From NCBI RefSeq assembly GCF_011386835.1, contig NC_088794.1, positions 68,954,434 through 69,018,433 of the forward strand: a DNA stretch of 64,000 nucleotides, given 5' to 3'. This DNA is from Chrysemys picta bellii. Its lineage: Eukaryota > Chordata > Testudines > Emydidae. The position numbers and the translations under genes were made by a program. Below are positions 35,280-47,114 of the stretch, piece by piece. Each line of letters begins with the position of its first letter. Positions within the stretch are counted from its first letter, which is position 1. The notes below the pieces were generated by a model. That model was given only the letters and a program-made list of their open reading frames with translations. It was not told the DNA's origin and searched no databases.

Positions 35280-35445
35280 CCACCTCACTCTTATATAGCA
35301 CTTTTTATCAGTAGATTAACAAGCTTTACAAAGGGGTCAGTATCGCTATCTCCATTTTACAGCTGGGGAAACTGAGGCACGATAGGACGGTGACAGTCAC
35401 AGTCCAATGCTCTGTCCACTGGGAAACACTGCCTCTCATATACCA
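35280..35445 (-). repeat. MIR SINE, antisense
   Basis: The plus strand reads ATATAGCACTTTTTATC, ATCTCCATTTTACAGCTGGG and GAAACTGAGGCACGATAGG. This is the reverse complement of the MIR 3' half and its CORE region, ending in GTCCACTGGGAAACACTGCC near the tRNA-like head. It lies just outside the PLE at 35525. Confidence 0.75.
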
Positions 35446-35524
35446 TACTGCCACTGTGTTTCACAGAAAGTGAGCTGATATTTTAAAACTGACAAATTAT
35501 TACACAGATTTCTAATAGATTCCT

Positions 35525-36486
35525 GTATCAGAGGGGTAGCCGTGTTAGTCTGAATCTGTAAAAAGCAACAGAGGGTCCTGTGGCACCTTTAAGACTAACA
35601 GAAGTATTGGGAGCATAAGCTTTCATGGGTAAGAACCTCACTTCTTCAGATGCAAGTAATGGAAATCTCCAGAGGCAGGTATAAATCAGTATGGAGATAA
35701 CGAGGAGATACAACCCATCCTGGACAATGATCCCTCACTTTCACAGACCTTGGGAGGCAGGCCAGTCCTCGCCCACAGACAACCCGCCAACCTTAAGCAT
35801 ATTCTCACCAGCAACCACGCACCGCACCATAACAACTCTAACTCAGGAACCAACCCATGCAACAAACCTCGATGCCAGCTCTGCCCACATATCTACACCA
35901 GCAACACCATCACAGGACCTAATCAGATCAGTTACAACATCACCGGCTCATTCACCTGCACGTCCACCAATGTTATATATGCCATCATATGCCAGCAATG
36001 CCCCTCTGCTTGTACATTGGCCAAACTGGACAGTCACTACGCAAGAGGATAAATGGACACAAGTCAGATATCAGGAATGGCAATATACAAAAACCTGTAG
36101 GAGAACACTTCAACCTCCCTGGCCACACAATAGCAGATGTAGCCATCTTACAGCAAAAAAACTTCAGGACCAGACTCCAAAGAGAAACTGCTGAGCTCCA
36201 GTTCATTTGCAAATTTGACACCATCAGATCAGGATTAAACAAAGACTGTGAATGGCTTTCCAACTACAGAAGCAGTTTCTCCTCCCTTGGTGTTCACACC
36301 TCAACTGCTAGCAGAGCACCTCACCCTCCCTGATTGAACTAACCTCGTTATCTCCATACTGATTTATACCTGCCTCTGGAGATTTCCATTACTTGCATCT
36401 GAAGAAGTGAGGTTCTTACCCACGAAAGCTTATGCTCCCAATACTTCTGTTAGTCTTAAAGGTGCCACAGGACCCTCTTTGCTTTT
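35525..36486 (+). mobile_element. Penelope-like element with GIY-YIG domain and inverted ends
   Basis: A 962-bp insertion flanked by a perfect 12-bp duplication, TAATAGATTCCT (35513-35524 and 36487-36498). About 150 bases at each end are inverted copies of one another. The left has ACCTTTAAGACTAACAGAAG, TCACTTCTTCAGATGCAAG and AGGTATAAATCAGTATGG; the right carries the reverse complements in mirror order. Between them is a Penelope GIY-YIG endonuclease region without the reverse transcriptase. It is therefore non-autonomous. The outermost left motif, AGGGGTAGCCGTGTTAGTCT, has no partner on the right, so the two termini are not equal. Confidence 0.9.
35705..36330 (+). pseudogene. Penelope GIY-YIG endonuclease (broken)
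   Basis: The first part (frame at 35750-36052) holds a cysteine cluster, PCNKPRCQLCPHI, then SYNITGSFTC and NVIYAIICQQCPS, the GIY half of the domain. A frameshift near 36000 moves to the frame at 35989-36333 with LYIGQTGQSLRKRINGHKSD (YIG half and catalytic arginine region), PVGEHFNLPGH, LQRETAELQFICK and GLNKDCEW. In PLEs this domain sits after the RT and nicks the target. Here the RT is missing, so the copy is an internal deletion or a coding fragment carried between inverted termini. Confidence 0.88.
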
Positions 36487-36498
36487 TAATAGATTCCT

Positions 36499-39190
36499 CT
36501 TTTTGACTCCTTACAGGAGGTGAAGTCCTTTTGACATTCCACTTATCTCTATTTTACAGGGACAAAGACACACATGTAGAATTATACAAGCTAGTAGCAT
36601 AGCTAGTAATAACGATAAAATATTCCAAATAAGAGCAGGTTAATGATTCTCTTTAAATAAGAGAGCAAATAAAAGGCTACAAAGGACAGAAGTTTGGATG
36701 GTTTTAGTTGGGATTTCTATCATCCATTTGATTTAATGTTCATTAATGATATCTGACTATAGCCACATCCTTATTTCTGGTCAATTAATGTGACAGCTTC
36801 AAGTTGTTTTGCATTCTTGAATAGATCATAGTATTCTGCAAGTCTTCTCTCCAGTGAAGAATGAAAGAGATTGATTTAATGGGCACTGTGGTTGACAACA
36901 AGACACGTTTATCACAACCAGCACATGGAACAGTGTGCTTTACCTGTGCTTCATGACACATGTATAGAACATTGATAAGTCAGCTGGTTCTCAGTGGACA
37001 GAAGCAGATAGTCACAAGTAAGTACAAGCAGCAAGAACTGGGTTTTGTTTTCATATATTGCAAATCTGTGTCCTTTTTTTCTATCCACCAGCAACCCTAG
37101 ATTTCCTTCAGCATTTCATTTTGTCACTTTCTATCCATCATTCTAATTATAGGACCCTTTGGTGTTGCAAACTTCTCACAGTTTACAGTGCATTGCGGTA
37201 ATGACCTAAATGCTTGCTGTGCAGCGCTAAGTGCTCTCAATGCCTACTGAAGTCAATAGGAGTCAAGGTATATTCATAGGAAGGGCCTCCAAGATGCGAC
37301 CCTCAGCATCATTGAGGCATTGTGTTAATGTGGTGCTTCGTGCTTTGTTTAAATTATTAATAAAGGTGCTCACTAGATGCCTCACATTGCCATTGGTCAC
37401 TATTACCTTTGTTGTCCTTCAGACAGTTTTCTTTTTGTGCAACGGTGCTCACATTCAAGACAATCTGGTTGATTTAGAGTAAGCGTCTGAGAGACATAGC
37501 ATCAGATGCGTTACTAGAACCCAACTATAGTCCATCTATTTGTTCCCTTAAGCTAATAATTTTATAATTCTATCAAAAAGCAATCAAGTTTGTCTAGCAT
37601 GATTCAGGGTCCTACATAGGAAATATTTAAAATCACCTAGTTAAGCCAATCAGAACTTGAGATTCAGCTCTAGAAAGAGATTGAGAGGACACACCAGGAC
37701 TACTTTCAAAATATTAAAATGTCTAATTTAAATATCACATGCAAAAACAATGTTAGAATAGCAACAAAGCATGCATTGATACATGCTGCTTCATTTTTAC
37801 ACAGCTAAGAAATTGATGCAATTGCCTCAGGCTTATACTTTACTATCTCCAGTACAAAAAAATCCTGGCTATCACATTATTTATCAGATTCAATCTCAAC
37901 GGAGGCAGCAAAAGTTGCCATAGAGGTCACTTTCAAAAATTGGCGAGGTTATACATCATGTAATAATTTAACTAAGGGCCCGCTTTAAATATAAAATGAA
38001 TAGGTTCAAAATTAAAGAGCAGTTCAAAAATAAAATGCATTTGGATAAAGTTTATCTTTAGCAAATGTGTTAGATGCACGCACAAAGTAGTTTATACAAG
38101 TTTGACAAAGATCTGAGAGAACCGCAGTGTAGCTTTTAAATGCATATTAAATAAACCTTATGTTTGATATGTTATCTCTATACACTTCACTGAAACTTAT
38201 TCTTTAAAAACATGCATTGCAAACAATATATGTTTCAGGTTGGTATATACTGTAGCACATTCACAAAATGTGTGTACACACACAAAAATATATATCATTT
38301 TCTTCCCTCCTGTCAAAAGCCAGCTTTTTCTTCTCTTCTTCTTTTTCTTCTCTTGTAGTGATGAAGTTTTGTACTGGCAGCAGTCCATTTCTTTTCTCTC
38401 TCTTTTTTTAAACACCTCTTCCCCCTTCCCCCCTTGAAACAATTTAAGCTACCTCAGAAGAGAGTCTTTCCAGTCCTGTCTCATCCATATAATCTCAAAT
38501 CCTTTAACCTGTAAAGCAATTTTTAACTCAGTCCTGAAATTCTTCTGAGCACAGGCTGGAGAGCAAACTAAATGTACACCATATCTTCCTAACTTTTGAA
38601 GGAGGAAAATAATCTCTCTAATGGACACTGAGGATTTCATGATTATTTCATTTAGAGTTTCACAATCATGCTATCAGAAAAAAAATAAGTACATTATTTC
38701 ATTCTGAAAAAGTGCTGTTTTTTCCACTATTTTAACAGGGATGATTATATATTAAATACCCAACTCACCTGGGCTGCCTAACTTGGGTGGAGGGCATATG
38801 ATAGTTTACATAACTACTGGAACTACAAATGCCTTCAAAAGTAATAATTCTGGGAATGGCAGCAAGACATTAACCATTCAAAGCCCACGGATCTCTGGAC
38901 ACGACAACTAATAGGCCTTAGATAGTTCAGGAAATTGAAAACTACATGGATTTCTGAACTTCCCTGTTGGCAAAGATACCCTATTTCATTTTATAACCAA
39001 AAGGCAGAAGGGGGAAGTCTGATTCTGCTCTTAGTTATACTGTTAAATTAGTGTAACGGCACTGGCTTCACTGAAGTTATCCTGACATGCATCACTGTGC
39101 AATCAAAATTATCCACATAGTATTCAAAGGGCCTGCACTGTACAGCTGGGGTGGGCAGAAACCCTCAGATGTAGCCTTTCATTTGTGATC
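36499..39190. other. No recognised gene
   Basis: AT-rich. A pyrimidine-rich stretch lies at 38320-38430 (CTTCTTTTTCTTCTC and similar). The frame at 37231-37482 is a chance ORF without recognised homology. No repeats or RNA genes supported. Confidence 0.5.
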
Positions 39191-39199
39191 CTAGTTGTT

Positions 39200-39310
39200 T
39201 CAAAAGCTGCTACAAACACCTTTCTGTTACACCTATGAAGTAGGTCATCTGTATTAGCTTCCAATTCATTTCTGGGTGCAATCTAAGGTACTGTCTGAGG
39301 GTCCTCTTGG
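39200..39310 (+). repeat. L2-like LINE C-terminal fragment
   Basis: The plus-strand frame through about 39245-39300 reads LPIHFWVQSKVL, matching the HWLP..FR.QFKVL block of L2-type LINEs. The surrounding sequence is too decayed to extend it confidently. Confidence 0.4.
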
Positions 39311-39405
39311 AATTATATGACACTATATGGGAGAGAGGAGTGATACTGTACTCCTGGCAAGGTGGAAACATGCAGGAGTAATTCCAGTACGAAAACCAAC
39401 TATCC

Positions 39406-41560
39406 ATGAAAGTGGTTACCTGTACACCAACTGCCCTTACATTCGGGCTTGATAAAATTGTGGTGAGAATGGCGAATGAAAGATTCTTTCCCTATGGCAT
39501 TATAGATGAGGTGCAGAGTGGATTTAGGAAAAAGCGATGCACTATAGAATGTACTGTTAAATTAGAAACTAAAATACAAGAAAGTATGAGGCACAAAGGT
39601 TTCATGATAGCTCTCTCGCTAAATATCAAAGAGGCATATGACATGCTGAGGAGGGAAAGCTTGTACAAAGGAGGTGCACCAGGGATAAGAGGAAGAATAT
39701 ATGGGTGAATCAGAGAATTTTTGAGTAAAAGGACCCATACAGGTCAGAGTTCGGAAAGCTATGTTGCATATATATTAAAAGTGGAGAAGTATTATCAGCC
39801 TGACTATTTAATATTATGATAAATGTTCTCCCAGAATAAGTAAGTGCCAGGATAGCTATCACTCTGTTCACAGATTAGGTTGTGTGGTTTAGGAGCTGGA
39901 ATAATGAGGTGGCAGAAAAGAGATTCAACAGTATTACGAGAGACCTCTGACTGGGGAAATGCAAGTGGATTCAAGTTCTCCAGTCCTACAACCAAAGGAT
40001 TGTTCTTTACAAAAGAATGTAAACTGCATCAGTATGGAGAACAGACAGCTATATTTAAAAGGTCCAAATTCTTTGGGGTAATATTTGATACTAAATTACT
40101 TGGAAAAATCATATAAACAATGTTAAAGATAAATGTACAGGAAGAATTAACCTGCTTAAAAGTCTTGCTGGGATAATGGGGCGGGGGAGATAAGGAAACA
40201 CTTACAGTATACAGATCCTTAACCAGTTATTGACTATGGCACCCCAGTTTTTGGGTCAGCATCAAAATCAGAACTTAAAAAGTAAGATTCAATACAATCC
40301 CATGCACTATGAATTGCAGGCAGTGCATTTATTACAGCAATGATATGCACTACAGATAGCTTCTAGTGAAATGCCAGTTACACGGCAAATGAGATTGCTG
40401 TACCCAACTTTCTGAGCCAAAGTTAATGAGAACTGCAATGATGACCGTACCAAATATATGAGAATTGTTGTGAATTTGATAGGTCAGCTATAGCTCATGA
40501 TGTTGGGAGTCCACATGCCATCTGAGTTAAAGTGTGAATGGAGGAGTTTAAAGACAAGGAAAAGCTGAACAAATTCAAAACTTCCAGTCAAGGGAAAATT
40601 TGTTATGGATGGAAAGTCACATGTCCAAATGTGGTTTTAGATTTTTTTTTAATATAAACTAAGAGGTAAAAAAGACAGTTGGTATAAGAAATGAAGTACA
40701 CCCTTATATAAATGACTAATGTAGTCTGGTCAAATATACATAGGATTAGACCACAAATTGGTGGGAGGAAGCAGGACGAGTAGGGCTGCCGTATTGTATA
40801 TTAAAACTCAGAATGAGTATATTTAACAGAATATCTGAATATGTATCTGTCATGTCAGCTGAACTAGTAGCAATAATACTAGCATTAAATGGATTCTGGG
40901 ATGAACCCCCAGCAGCTGCAATCTTTTTTTGGATTCAATCTCAGGCCTTATGGTGATTTAAAAAAAAAAGAAAGAAAAAAAAAGAAAGGTGTCTCAGTAT
41001 GTAGAAGTGATTAATCAATGAAATTAGATTTCCAATAACAGAGTTAGTACTCATGGAGATACATGTTGCATTAGCCCAATATATGCTGGGATCCAAGATA
41101 ACAAAGAACAAAATGGCAGACAACGCAGTCAAAAATACCGTAAGAAATGGAAGGACTGACATACAAATACCCCTGAGTAAACGAATTCAAAATCCAGTAC
41201 AGAAAATTTTAAAAGAGGAATGGCAAAATAAATTGGATTAATGAAAAAAAAGAACAACTTTTTTAATTGTGTCCTAGAGTTTAGGATAATTACATACTTC
41301 AGGGCCTATATAGAATTAATGAAATGATTTTGTTTAGAATATTAACTGGTCATTGTGGCTTAACCAAAACTATTTTTTGAATAAATAGACATGAAGATGG
41401 ACTATGTACACCCTGTAAGGTGGAAGAAACAACTGATAACCTTTTATGGGTATGGAACGGATTTGATAAAGTGAAAAGTTTTCCAAGGAATTCAAATGTC
41501 TTAAGGCAACAAAAATTACATTGTTATATAGTAAAAACATCAGAAATAGAGTATTATTAG
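39406..41560 (+). mobile_element. Decayed non-LTR retrotransposon with RT and RNase H
   Basis: Pieces of one long ORF in order across three frames. RT fingers/palm: DKIVVRMANERF, VQSGFRKKRCTIE and LNIKEAYDMLRRESL (39406-39708). Motif-C neighbourhood and thumb: FNIMINVLPE (about 39805-39835), KRSKFFGVIFDTKL (to 40116) and KDKCTGRINLLKSLAG (about 40120-40175). RNase H: SAELVAIILALNGFW (about 40855-40900) and KNKMADNAVKNTV (about 41107-41145). A C-terminal LCTPCKVEETTD-like, zinc-finger-type end follows near 41400-41450. RNase H after RT is characteristic of the I superfamily (I, Nimb, Vingi, Jockey relatives), not of CR1 or L2. Frames are broken everywhere. The clade is uncertain. Confidence 0.7.
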
Positions 41561-41719
41561 AAAAGTTCTGTTACATTATCTGAAAGACACAGGACACAGC
41601 AAGAGACTGTATTGCTAAGTATTCAGGTATAATGGTTGATAGCAGCTATAGACCATTCAGTCAAGTCTGCTTTGCCATTAAAAAGAGAAAAAAAGAAAAA
41701 AGAAATAAAGAAGAAGGGG

Positions 41720-42235
41720 GCTACAACATGACACTCTGCAGTCACTCTTTGGTCTTAGAGAAGGAAAAAAAGAGGAAATTGGGAGAGAATGGAGGCCCTG
41801 GGATCCTGGCTATGAGGGAATGACATACCCAGAGGAGGGCGGAGAAGAAGCCTGCTTGATGTGAAGTAGGAAGCAACCCAGAGAAATAGCAGGAAGCTTT
41901 GGGACAGTGCAGACCTTTCTCACTGCTTGTAGGGTCCCTGGGCTGGAACCCAGAGTAGTGCGAGCAGGCCCAGGTTCCCTCACCGGCCACTTGGGAAGTG
42001 GTACAGACTGGGCAGTGGAGTAGCAGACTACCTGGGGCAATCGTCCAATAGACTTTGATACCCAGGAAGGGGAGAACTATAATAACCTGGCCAGAGGGCC
42101 AAGTCGCAAAGCGGGAACACCCTGAGTCCAGCATGAGAGAGACAGTGGAGCAAGTGATTGAAGGAGGGGCCGTCAGACTGGTGGTGAGCCACAAAGATGA
42201 ACTAGCAGCCTGGAACAAACTCTGTGATAGATTTT
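41720..42235. other. GC-richer repeat-like island
   Basis: Composition shifts sharply from the AT-rich LINE to about 500 bases of GC-richer sequence (GGGCTGGAACCCAGAGTAG, AGAGGGCCAAGTCGCAAAGC). The long minus frame at 42218-41742 lacks a recognisable domain. A solo LTR or another repeat is likely because of the isolated composition, but I could not define ends or family. Confidence 0.3.
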
Positions 42236-42249
42236 TCTCACACTTTTAG

Positions 42250-44635
42250 CAAAATAAGGGAAAAATTCTCCACTCGGTTATGCCTTAATAACCCTACTTC
42301 AGTCACTGGCCCTAGATGTGAAGTTCACCACAAGAATGATCACACATGATTGTCAGGTGCAGTATAGATCTTAGGAGCATCCTAAAATTTGCCTATATCT
42401 TCAGCCTTTTTGAAATATTCCAGCCCGATTTCAAATCCAAAGTGGCGTTTCTTTTGGTATTTTGGTACCTTAATTTCTGGCTGAAACCAGGCATGTGAAA
42501 ACTGAACCAAACAGAAGTTTTTTTTTATTTTATTTTAAGGATTGAAAGGTTAAGAGGAAAAGTTTCAGCCCATTTTCAACAACTATATGACAATACTTAG
42601 ATTGTGATACCAACAAAAAATATGATTAAGTTACGCCATATAGTGTCCAATAGCTAAGAAAAATTGACATTAAAAGCAATATTATTTTGTCAAATAGCGT
42701 CTACGTATTGGAGAACATATGATACTTTATTTTCTATTTCTGTCTTGGTCATCAGTGCTGCATTAAGTTTTCCACTTCAACCATTTTTTGGGGGGGGTGA
42801 GGGGGCTTTAGTGTGTGTCACAATATTCAAATTATTTTAATGTGCTTATTGTGTGCCTCTATGGAGGTTAACATGAGGGATAAATAAAGCGTAGGCAAGA
42901 GGTAATATCCTATCCTATCATTACAGCTCTACAAAATATGGGACAAATTGTGCTCTCATTTACACCACTGCCACACTGAGGAAGATATGGCCATCTGTGC
43001 CTGTTTTTATAAAGGCAAGTTTTTTTCCATAGAAAAGTCTGCTGCATTCTTTTCAACAAGGCAGGAGTGTAGGGTTCTAGCAGGAAATAAGTCAGAATGG
43101 TATTAACAGGATTCTTGTTATGAAATTATATGCAATTCTTAGTGTATTAACTTTTCTGTCATATACTATTAATATTCTAGTTTTCCAAAGGTTAAAAAAA
43201 TATGTAGCTCTAATCAAAATTTTATTAGAAACATGCACTTATACATGTTTACACTTCTGTATTGTATTACAAAGATCAAAGGCTATTATAGTATTTATGC
43301 GATGCAATTTAAAATTCTAGCACAATATAAAGTTGTTATATGATACTATCATCATGCTACAATCACATGGTTAAAAAGTCACACAGCTTTTCTGTGTTTC
43401 ACCAGAATAATTCCAATCTCTTTTGCAGGAAGGAAAAACTGTGATATTAGCAGATGCCACTTCCACTACCACTTCAATAAATTCCTTTTTTCTTTCAGTG
43501 GATCTACTTTTGGTCCATTTCTAGATATGGAACCAACCTTTACACAAATGTACCCTTTGCTTCCATTAATGTTAATTGATGTGAATGGGTTTTAATAGCT
43601 GATACAAAGCACTTTGGCGTTCATGGGAAATCTTTGAACAGATTTCTATTTAGAAACAATTCTAATTGGTTCAGTTCCCATATTGTATGTAACTAAGGAT
43701 ATTGGTATGCAAGTGGCACCTATAATTTTTTAATACTCATCTAATTACTAAATCCTACATCTTGTTTTTAATTTAAGTGTCATCTGTAATGAAAAATCAA
43801 AGGAAATGAACTAAAGGAAACCAAAAATCACATTTTTTTCCCCCAGATACAGAGCCAGATTCCCAGATAATAAAAAATGGTGTAGTTCCTTACAATGTTG
43901 ATTTATATCAGGTAAGGATCTAGCCTAGAATGTTTTAATAATCTTCTAGAATATATCCGTGGATCTCTAAATAATTAGATATTTTATGTCACTGTCATTG
44001 CACGAATTCACCCATATTAAAATTTATTTCATGGCACTGATTAATAAACTAGAATAATGTATCAACAGAGTTAACATGAGTCTATTGAACTGCATTGTGA
44101 AAATGATTGGTTTATGCAAGTCTTACTGGAATTTTTACAACTTTTTTTAAACTACTCAGACACATCATGGGGCTACATTCTATCTTCAGTGGCTCTGGTT
44201 TTACTCCAGAATATTTCTTTTGATTTCAATGGAGTTGGCCATCATTGTTACAAGATATGATAGGGAATTGTTCCATCAGAATGATTTTCTAACAGAAAAT
44301 GCAGCTTCCATAAAATCGCTATCTCCCACGGGAAAATTATAATTTTGCTGATTTTTTTTATTTTCCATATTTAACATTTCAATTAAATATTTCAATTCTC
44401 ACTGGTTTGACTTGAACTGGAGTATTTGGCTTTTAACTGACCCAAAATGTTTTGTTTTGAATCAGTTCAACAAAATATTAAACTATTTCCCTATCAGAGC
44501 ACTCTCATATTGAAGTTGTATTTCAGACCCCCATTCTCTTCTATGGGTCAGGTTCCATGGAGGATTACATCTCCCATGCAATGCAGATTTTCCTCTGACC
44601 ATACCACATGGTGCATCATGGGAGTCAAATGACTT
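42250..44635. other. No recognised gene
   Basis: AT-rich DNA with a G8 run at about 42791-42798 and low-complexity TTTTGAAAT-like phrases. No gene or clear repeat. Confidence 0.5.
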
Positions 44636-44645
44636 CAGTGCATTA

Positions 44646-44810
44646 TAGACAGGGTGGAGGAGGTAATATTTTGTATTGGACTAACTTCTGTTGGTAAAAG
44701 AAGCAAGCTTTCGAGCAACACAGAGCTCTTCTTCAGGTCCGGGAAAGGTACTCGTGGTGTCACATAAATACAAGGTGGAATAGATTGTTTAGCATCAGTA
44801 GTTAACACTA
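44646..44810 (-). repeat. PLE terminal-repeat fragment
   Basis: The minus strand reads CCTGAAGAAGAGCTCTGTGT, TCGAAAGCTTGCTTC and ACCAACAGAAGTTAGTCC. These are the same words as the end of the larger PLE at about 47370-47450 and, in inverse, at 47160-47240. It is a solo PLE terminal repeat or a truncated end. Target duplication not identified. Confidence 0.65.
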
Positions 44811-44817
44811 GTTTGTG

Positions 44818-46121
44818 CCTATGTCTACATAGCAACATGAGCCTTGGCTCAAGTGTAACCTCCTTTGCGTTCACACACCAATTGTACTAGCCTAGGTCTC
44901 AGACCTAGAGTCCCTCTCCCTACAGGGTCTGATCCTGTGTTAAGCTGGCACCTGGGGTCCAAGCCCTATCACTTTCCTGTGTGCATGCAGCCCCAACTTG
45001 ACTTGGGTCTCAGAAGCACTCCGGATGTATCCCAGAGTTCCCAGTGGCAGAGGAGCAGGGCTGTAGACGCACCACTACTGCCTGACAGAGCACACCCTGT
45101 CTACTCCTCACTGCTACACAGAGCTTGCCCAGATCATGGAGCAAAGCTGACAAGAGGGCGGCAGCTCCGAGCTGCCAGGATGTGTGTGTGTGTGTGTGGG
45201 GGTCATCCCTTTCCCGTCTGTGCTGAGCCAGAAGTGGTCGGCTGCTTAGTCCCCACTCCCATCTCTGGCCCCTTTCTCCTGTCCCCCCTGCCCCACACCC
45301 TCGTTGGAGCTGCATGTGCAGGGGTTGCCTGGGCAGCATGCACTGTGAGGGTGTTTGGGAAGCAGGGGGTGAGTGGGACCCCTACAGGCTCCTAGGGATC
45401 CCTTATCCCTGCCTCCTGGGGTGCAGTGGGGACCAGGATAAGGGATCACAGAAGGGTGCTGGAGCATGCTGCACCCCGAGTCCTGGGGATTCATTTCACC
45501 ATTCCACAGCCAGCAGGTAGGGGTGTGTGTGTGTGTGTCTGTGTGTGTGTTTCCTCTGAAACTTACATTTTCTGTCAAACTTTAAAACAGACAAAAAATA
45601 GTTTGACAGCCCTGGAACCTGATGTCTTAATTATCCTCAGAACAGGTGCACAGGGGCATTTTCCTGCCAATATGACTCAGCCTAGAGGTGGAGAACCCAA
45701 ATCTCAGATTAGATGGCAATTCAGTAATAAACCGTCTCAAACTGCAGTCATTCTATTGAGACAGCCACCAAAGGAGCTAATTATACAGTTTATGTGGTCA
45801 TATGCCCCTTGTGGGCATCTGAATCCCATCAATAACATTGCCACAGTTAGGAAACATGGTGGGAAGTAGAGTGAACCACATTCCTAGGGCTAGCATGTCG
45901 ACATTGGTGGGGTAAAAGGCACTCTGGGATATGTTTACTTTGATTCATGTCTGCGCACTGCACAGTGGGTACCAGAGCCCTAGGTTCAAGCACAGGTCAG
46001 AAAACTCTTAATCTAGGGTCAAAATGCAGTGTAGATGCTCAAACCCAAGGTTCCCTTGCATGGGTCAGTGACTCAAGTCTCAATAACCCTAGGTTTACAT
46101 TGCTGTGTAGACACACCCTAT
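44818..46121. mobile_element. Possible Harbinger-like element with degraded tips
   Basis: TATGTCTACATAGCAACATG at the left and the reverse complement of CATTGCTGTGTAGACACACC at the right form an imperfect inverted repeat like other GGGTATGTCTAC-tipped elements here. The roughly 1.3-kb interior has chance ORFs, a (TG)n run at 45180-45199 and a (GT)n run at about 45522-45551. It contains no transposase I can recognise. The three-base duplication is not clear. Confidence 0.35.
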
Positions 46122-46419
46122 GAGACCATACAAGGCGAAGGGGCTTGTTAATAGTCATAGGACCAAAAAGGTGGGGGAGGGGAGAAGAGTTAGTGGGTTG
46201 CAATTTGTTGTAATAAGCCATAAATATGGAGTCTGTATTAAGACCATGATTTTTAGTGTCTAGCAAAGTTATGAATTTAAGCTCCCAGGCTCATCATAAG
46301 ATGCAAGCTTCACACAGACCAGAACCCATCAACCTAAAGCAGCACTGGACCCTATCATAACAGATGCAAAACCTGAAGACATATCTCCACTGCTAGTCAT
46401 CAACATGCTTTTCAAGATC

Positions 46420-46619
46420 ATAGAATATCAGGGTTAGAAGGGACCTCAGGAGGTCATCTAGTCCAATCCCCTGCTTAAAGCAGGACCAATCCCCAGACTG
46501 ATTTTTGCTCCAGATCCCTAAATGGCTCCCTGGGGGATTGAACTCACAACCCGGGGTTTAGCAAGCCAATGCTCAAACCACTGAGCTATCCCTTCCCCCT
46601 GCCCAAAAAAAGACAGATT
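46420..46619 (-). mobile_element. Pol III SINE with CR1-like tail
   Basis: On the minus strand a tRNA-like head carries an A box (TAGCTCAGTGG, + 46578-46588) and a B box (GTTCAATCC, + 46535-46543). A body with GCCATTTAGGGATCTGG follows, then a CR1-like tail, GGACTAGATGACCTCCTGAG ... TGATATTCTATGA. This is the tRNA-derived turtle Pol III SINE that borrows CR1 machinery. TTCAAGATC (46411-46419) and TTTAAGATC (46620-46628) look like a 9-bp duplication with one mismatch. It sits inside the PLE and is thus younger. Confidence 0.88.
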
Positions 46620-46639
46620 TTTAAGATCTTGCTGAATAG

Positions 46640-46714
46640 TTCATCACCTGACCAGGGACATGAACCCTGGACCCTCAGGTTAAAAGTCTGATGCTCTACC
46701 AATTGAGATCCATA
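46640..46714 (-). pseudogene. tRNA-Lys(TTT)-like pseudogene
   Basis: The minus strand reads ATTGGTAGAGCATCAGAC, TTTTAACCTGAGGGTCCAG and GGTTCATGTCCCTGG. This matches the D arm, the anticodon loop with TTT and the T arm of vertebrate tRNA-Lys(UUU). The acceptor arms no longer pair and no CCA remains. AGATC on both sides (46624-46628 and 46706-46710) may be a short target duplication, so it may be a retroposed tRNA or the head of an otherwise lost SINE. Confidence 0.7.
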
Positions 46715-47114
46715 GGTCCTACACATGACATGGTATGTACCTTATCCAGTGCACTAAATGCCTCAATAACTACGTGGGTGAAACCAGAAAATTACACTCA
46801 GATGAACTCACACAGAAAAATGATTTAAAAAAAAGACAAAAAACACGATATCACCCATAGGCATACACTTTTCACAAAATGATCACTCCATATTTGATCT
46901 CAAACTGTCTTTGTTCTCATAGGAAACGTGAACATCATCTTCAAAAGATGAGCCTAGAAGCTTAAATTCATAACTTTGCTAGACTCTAAAATGGTGGTTT
47001 TAATAAAGAGACTGGATTTATGGCTTATTACAAACAATCTGTAAACCCTCGGTTTTTGGCTTATGACTGCAGAGGTGTTAACAGACTACTTCACCTTGAA
47101 TGGTCTCTTAGAAT

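Noticed and set aside
41742..42218. 158-codon minus-strand ORF
   Set aside because: No recognisable family, and the local composition suggests a repeat; kept only as an unclassified island.
44865..45578. Several GC-rich ORFs of 100-176 codons
   Set aside because: They overlap on both strands, cross microsatellites and show no domain, conserved motif or splice boundary.
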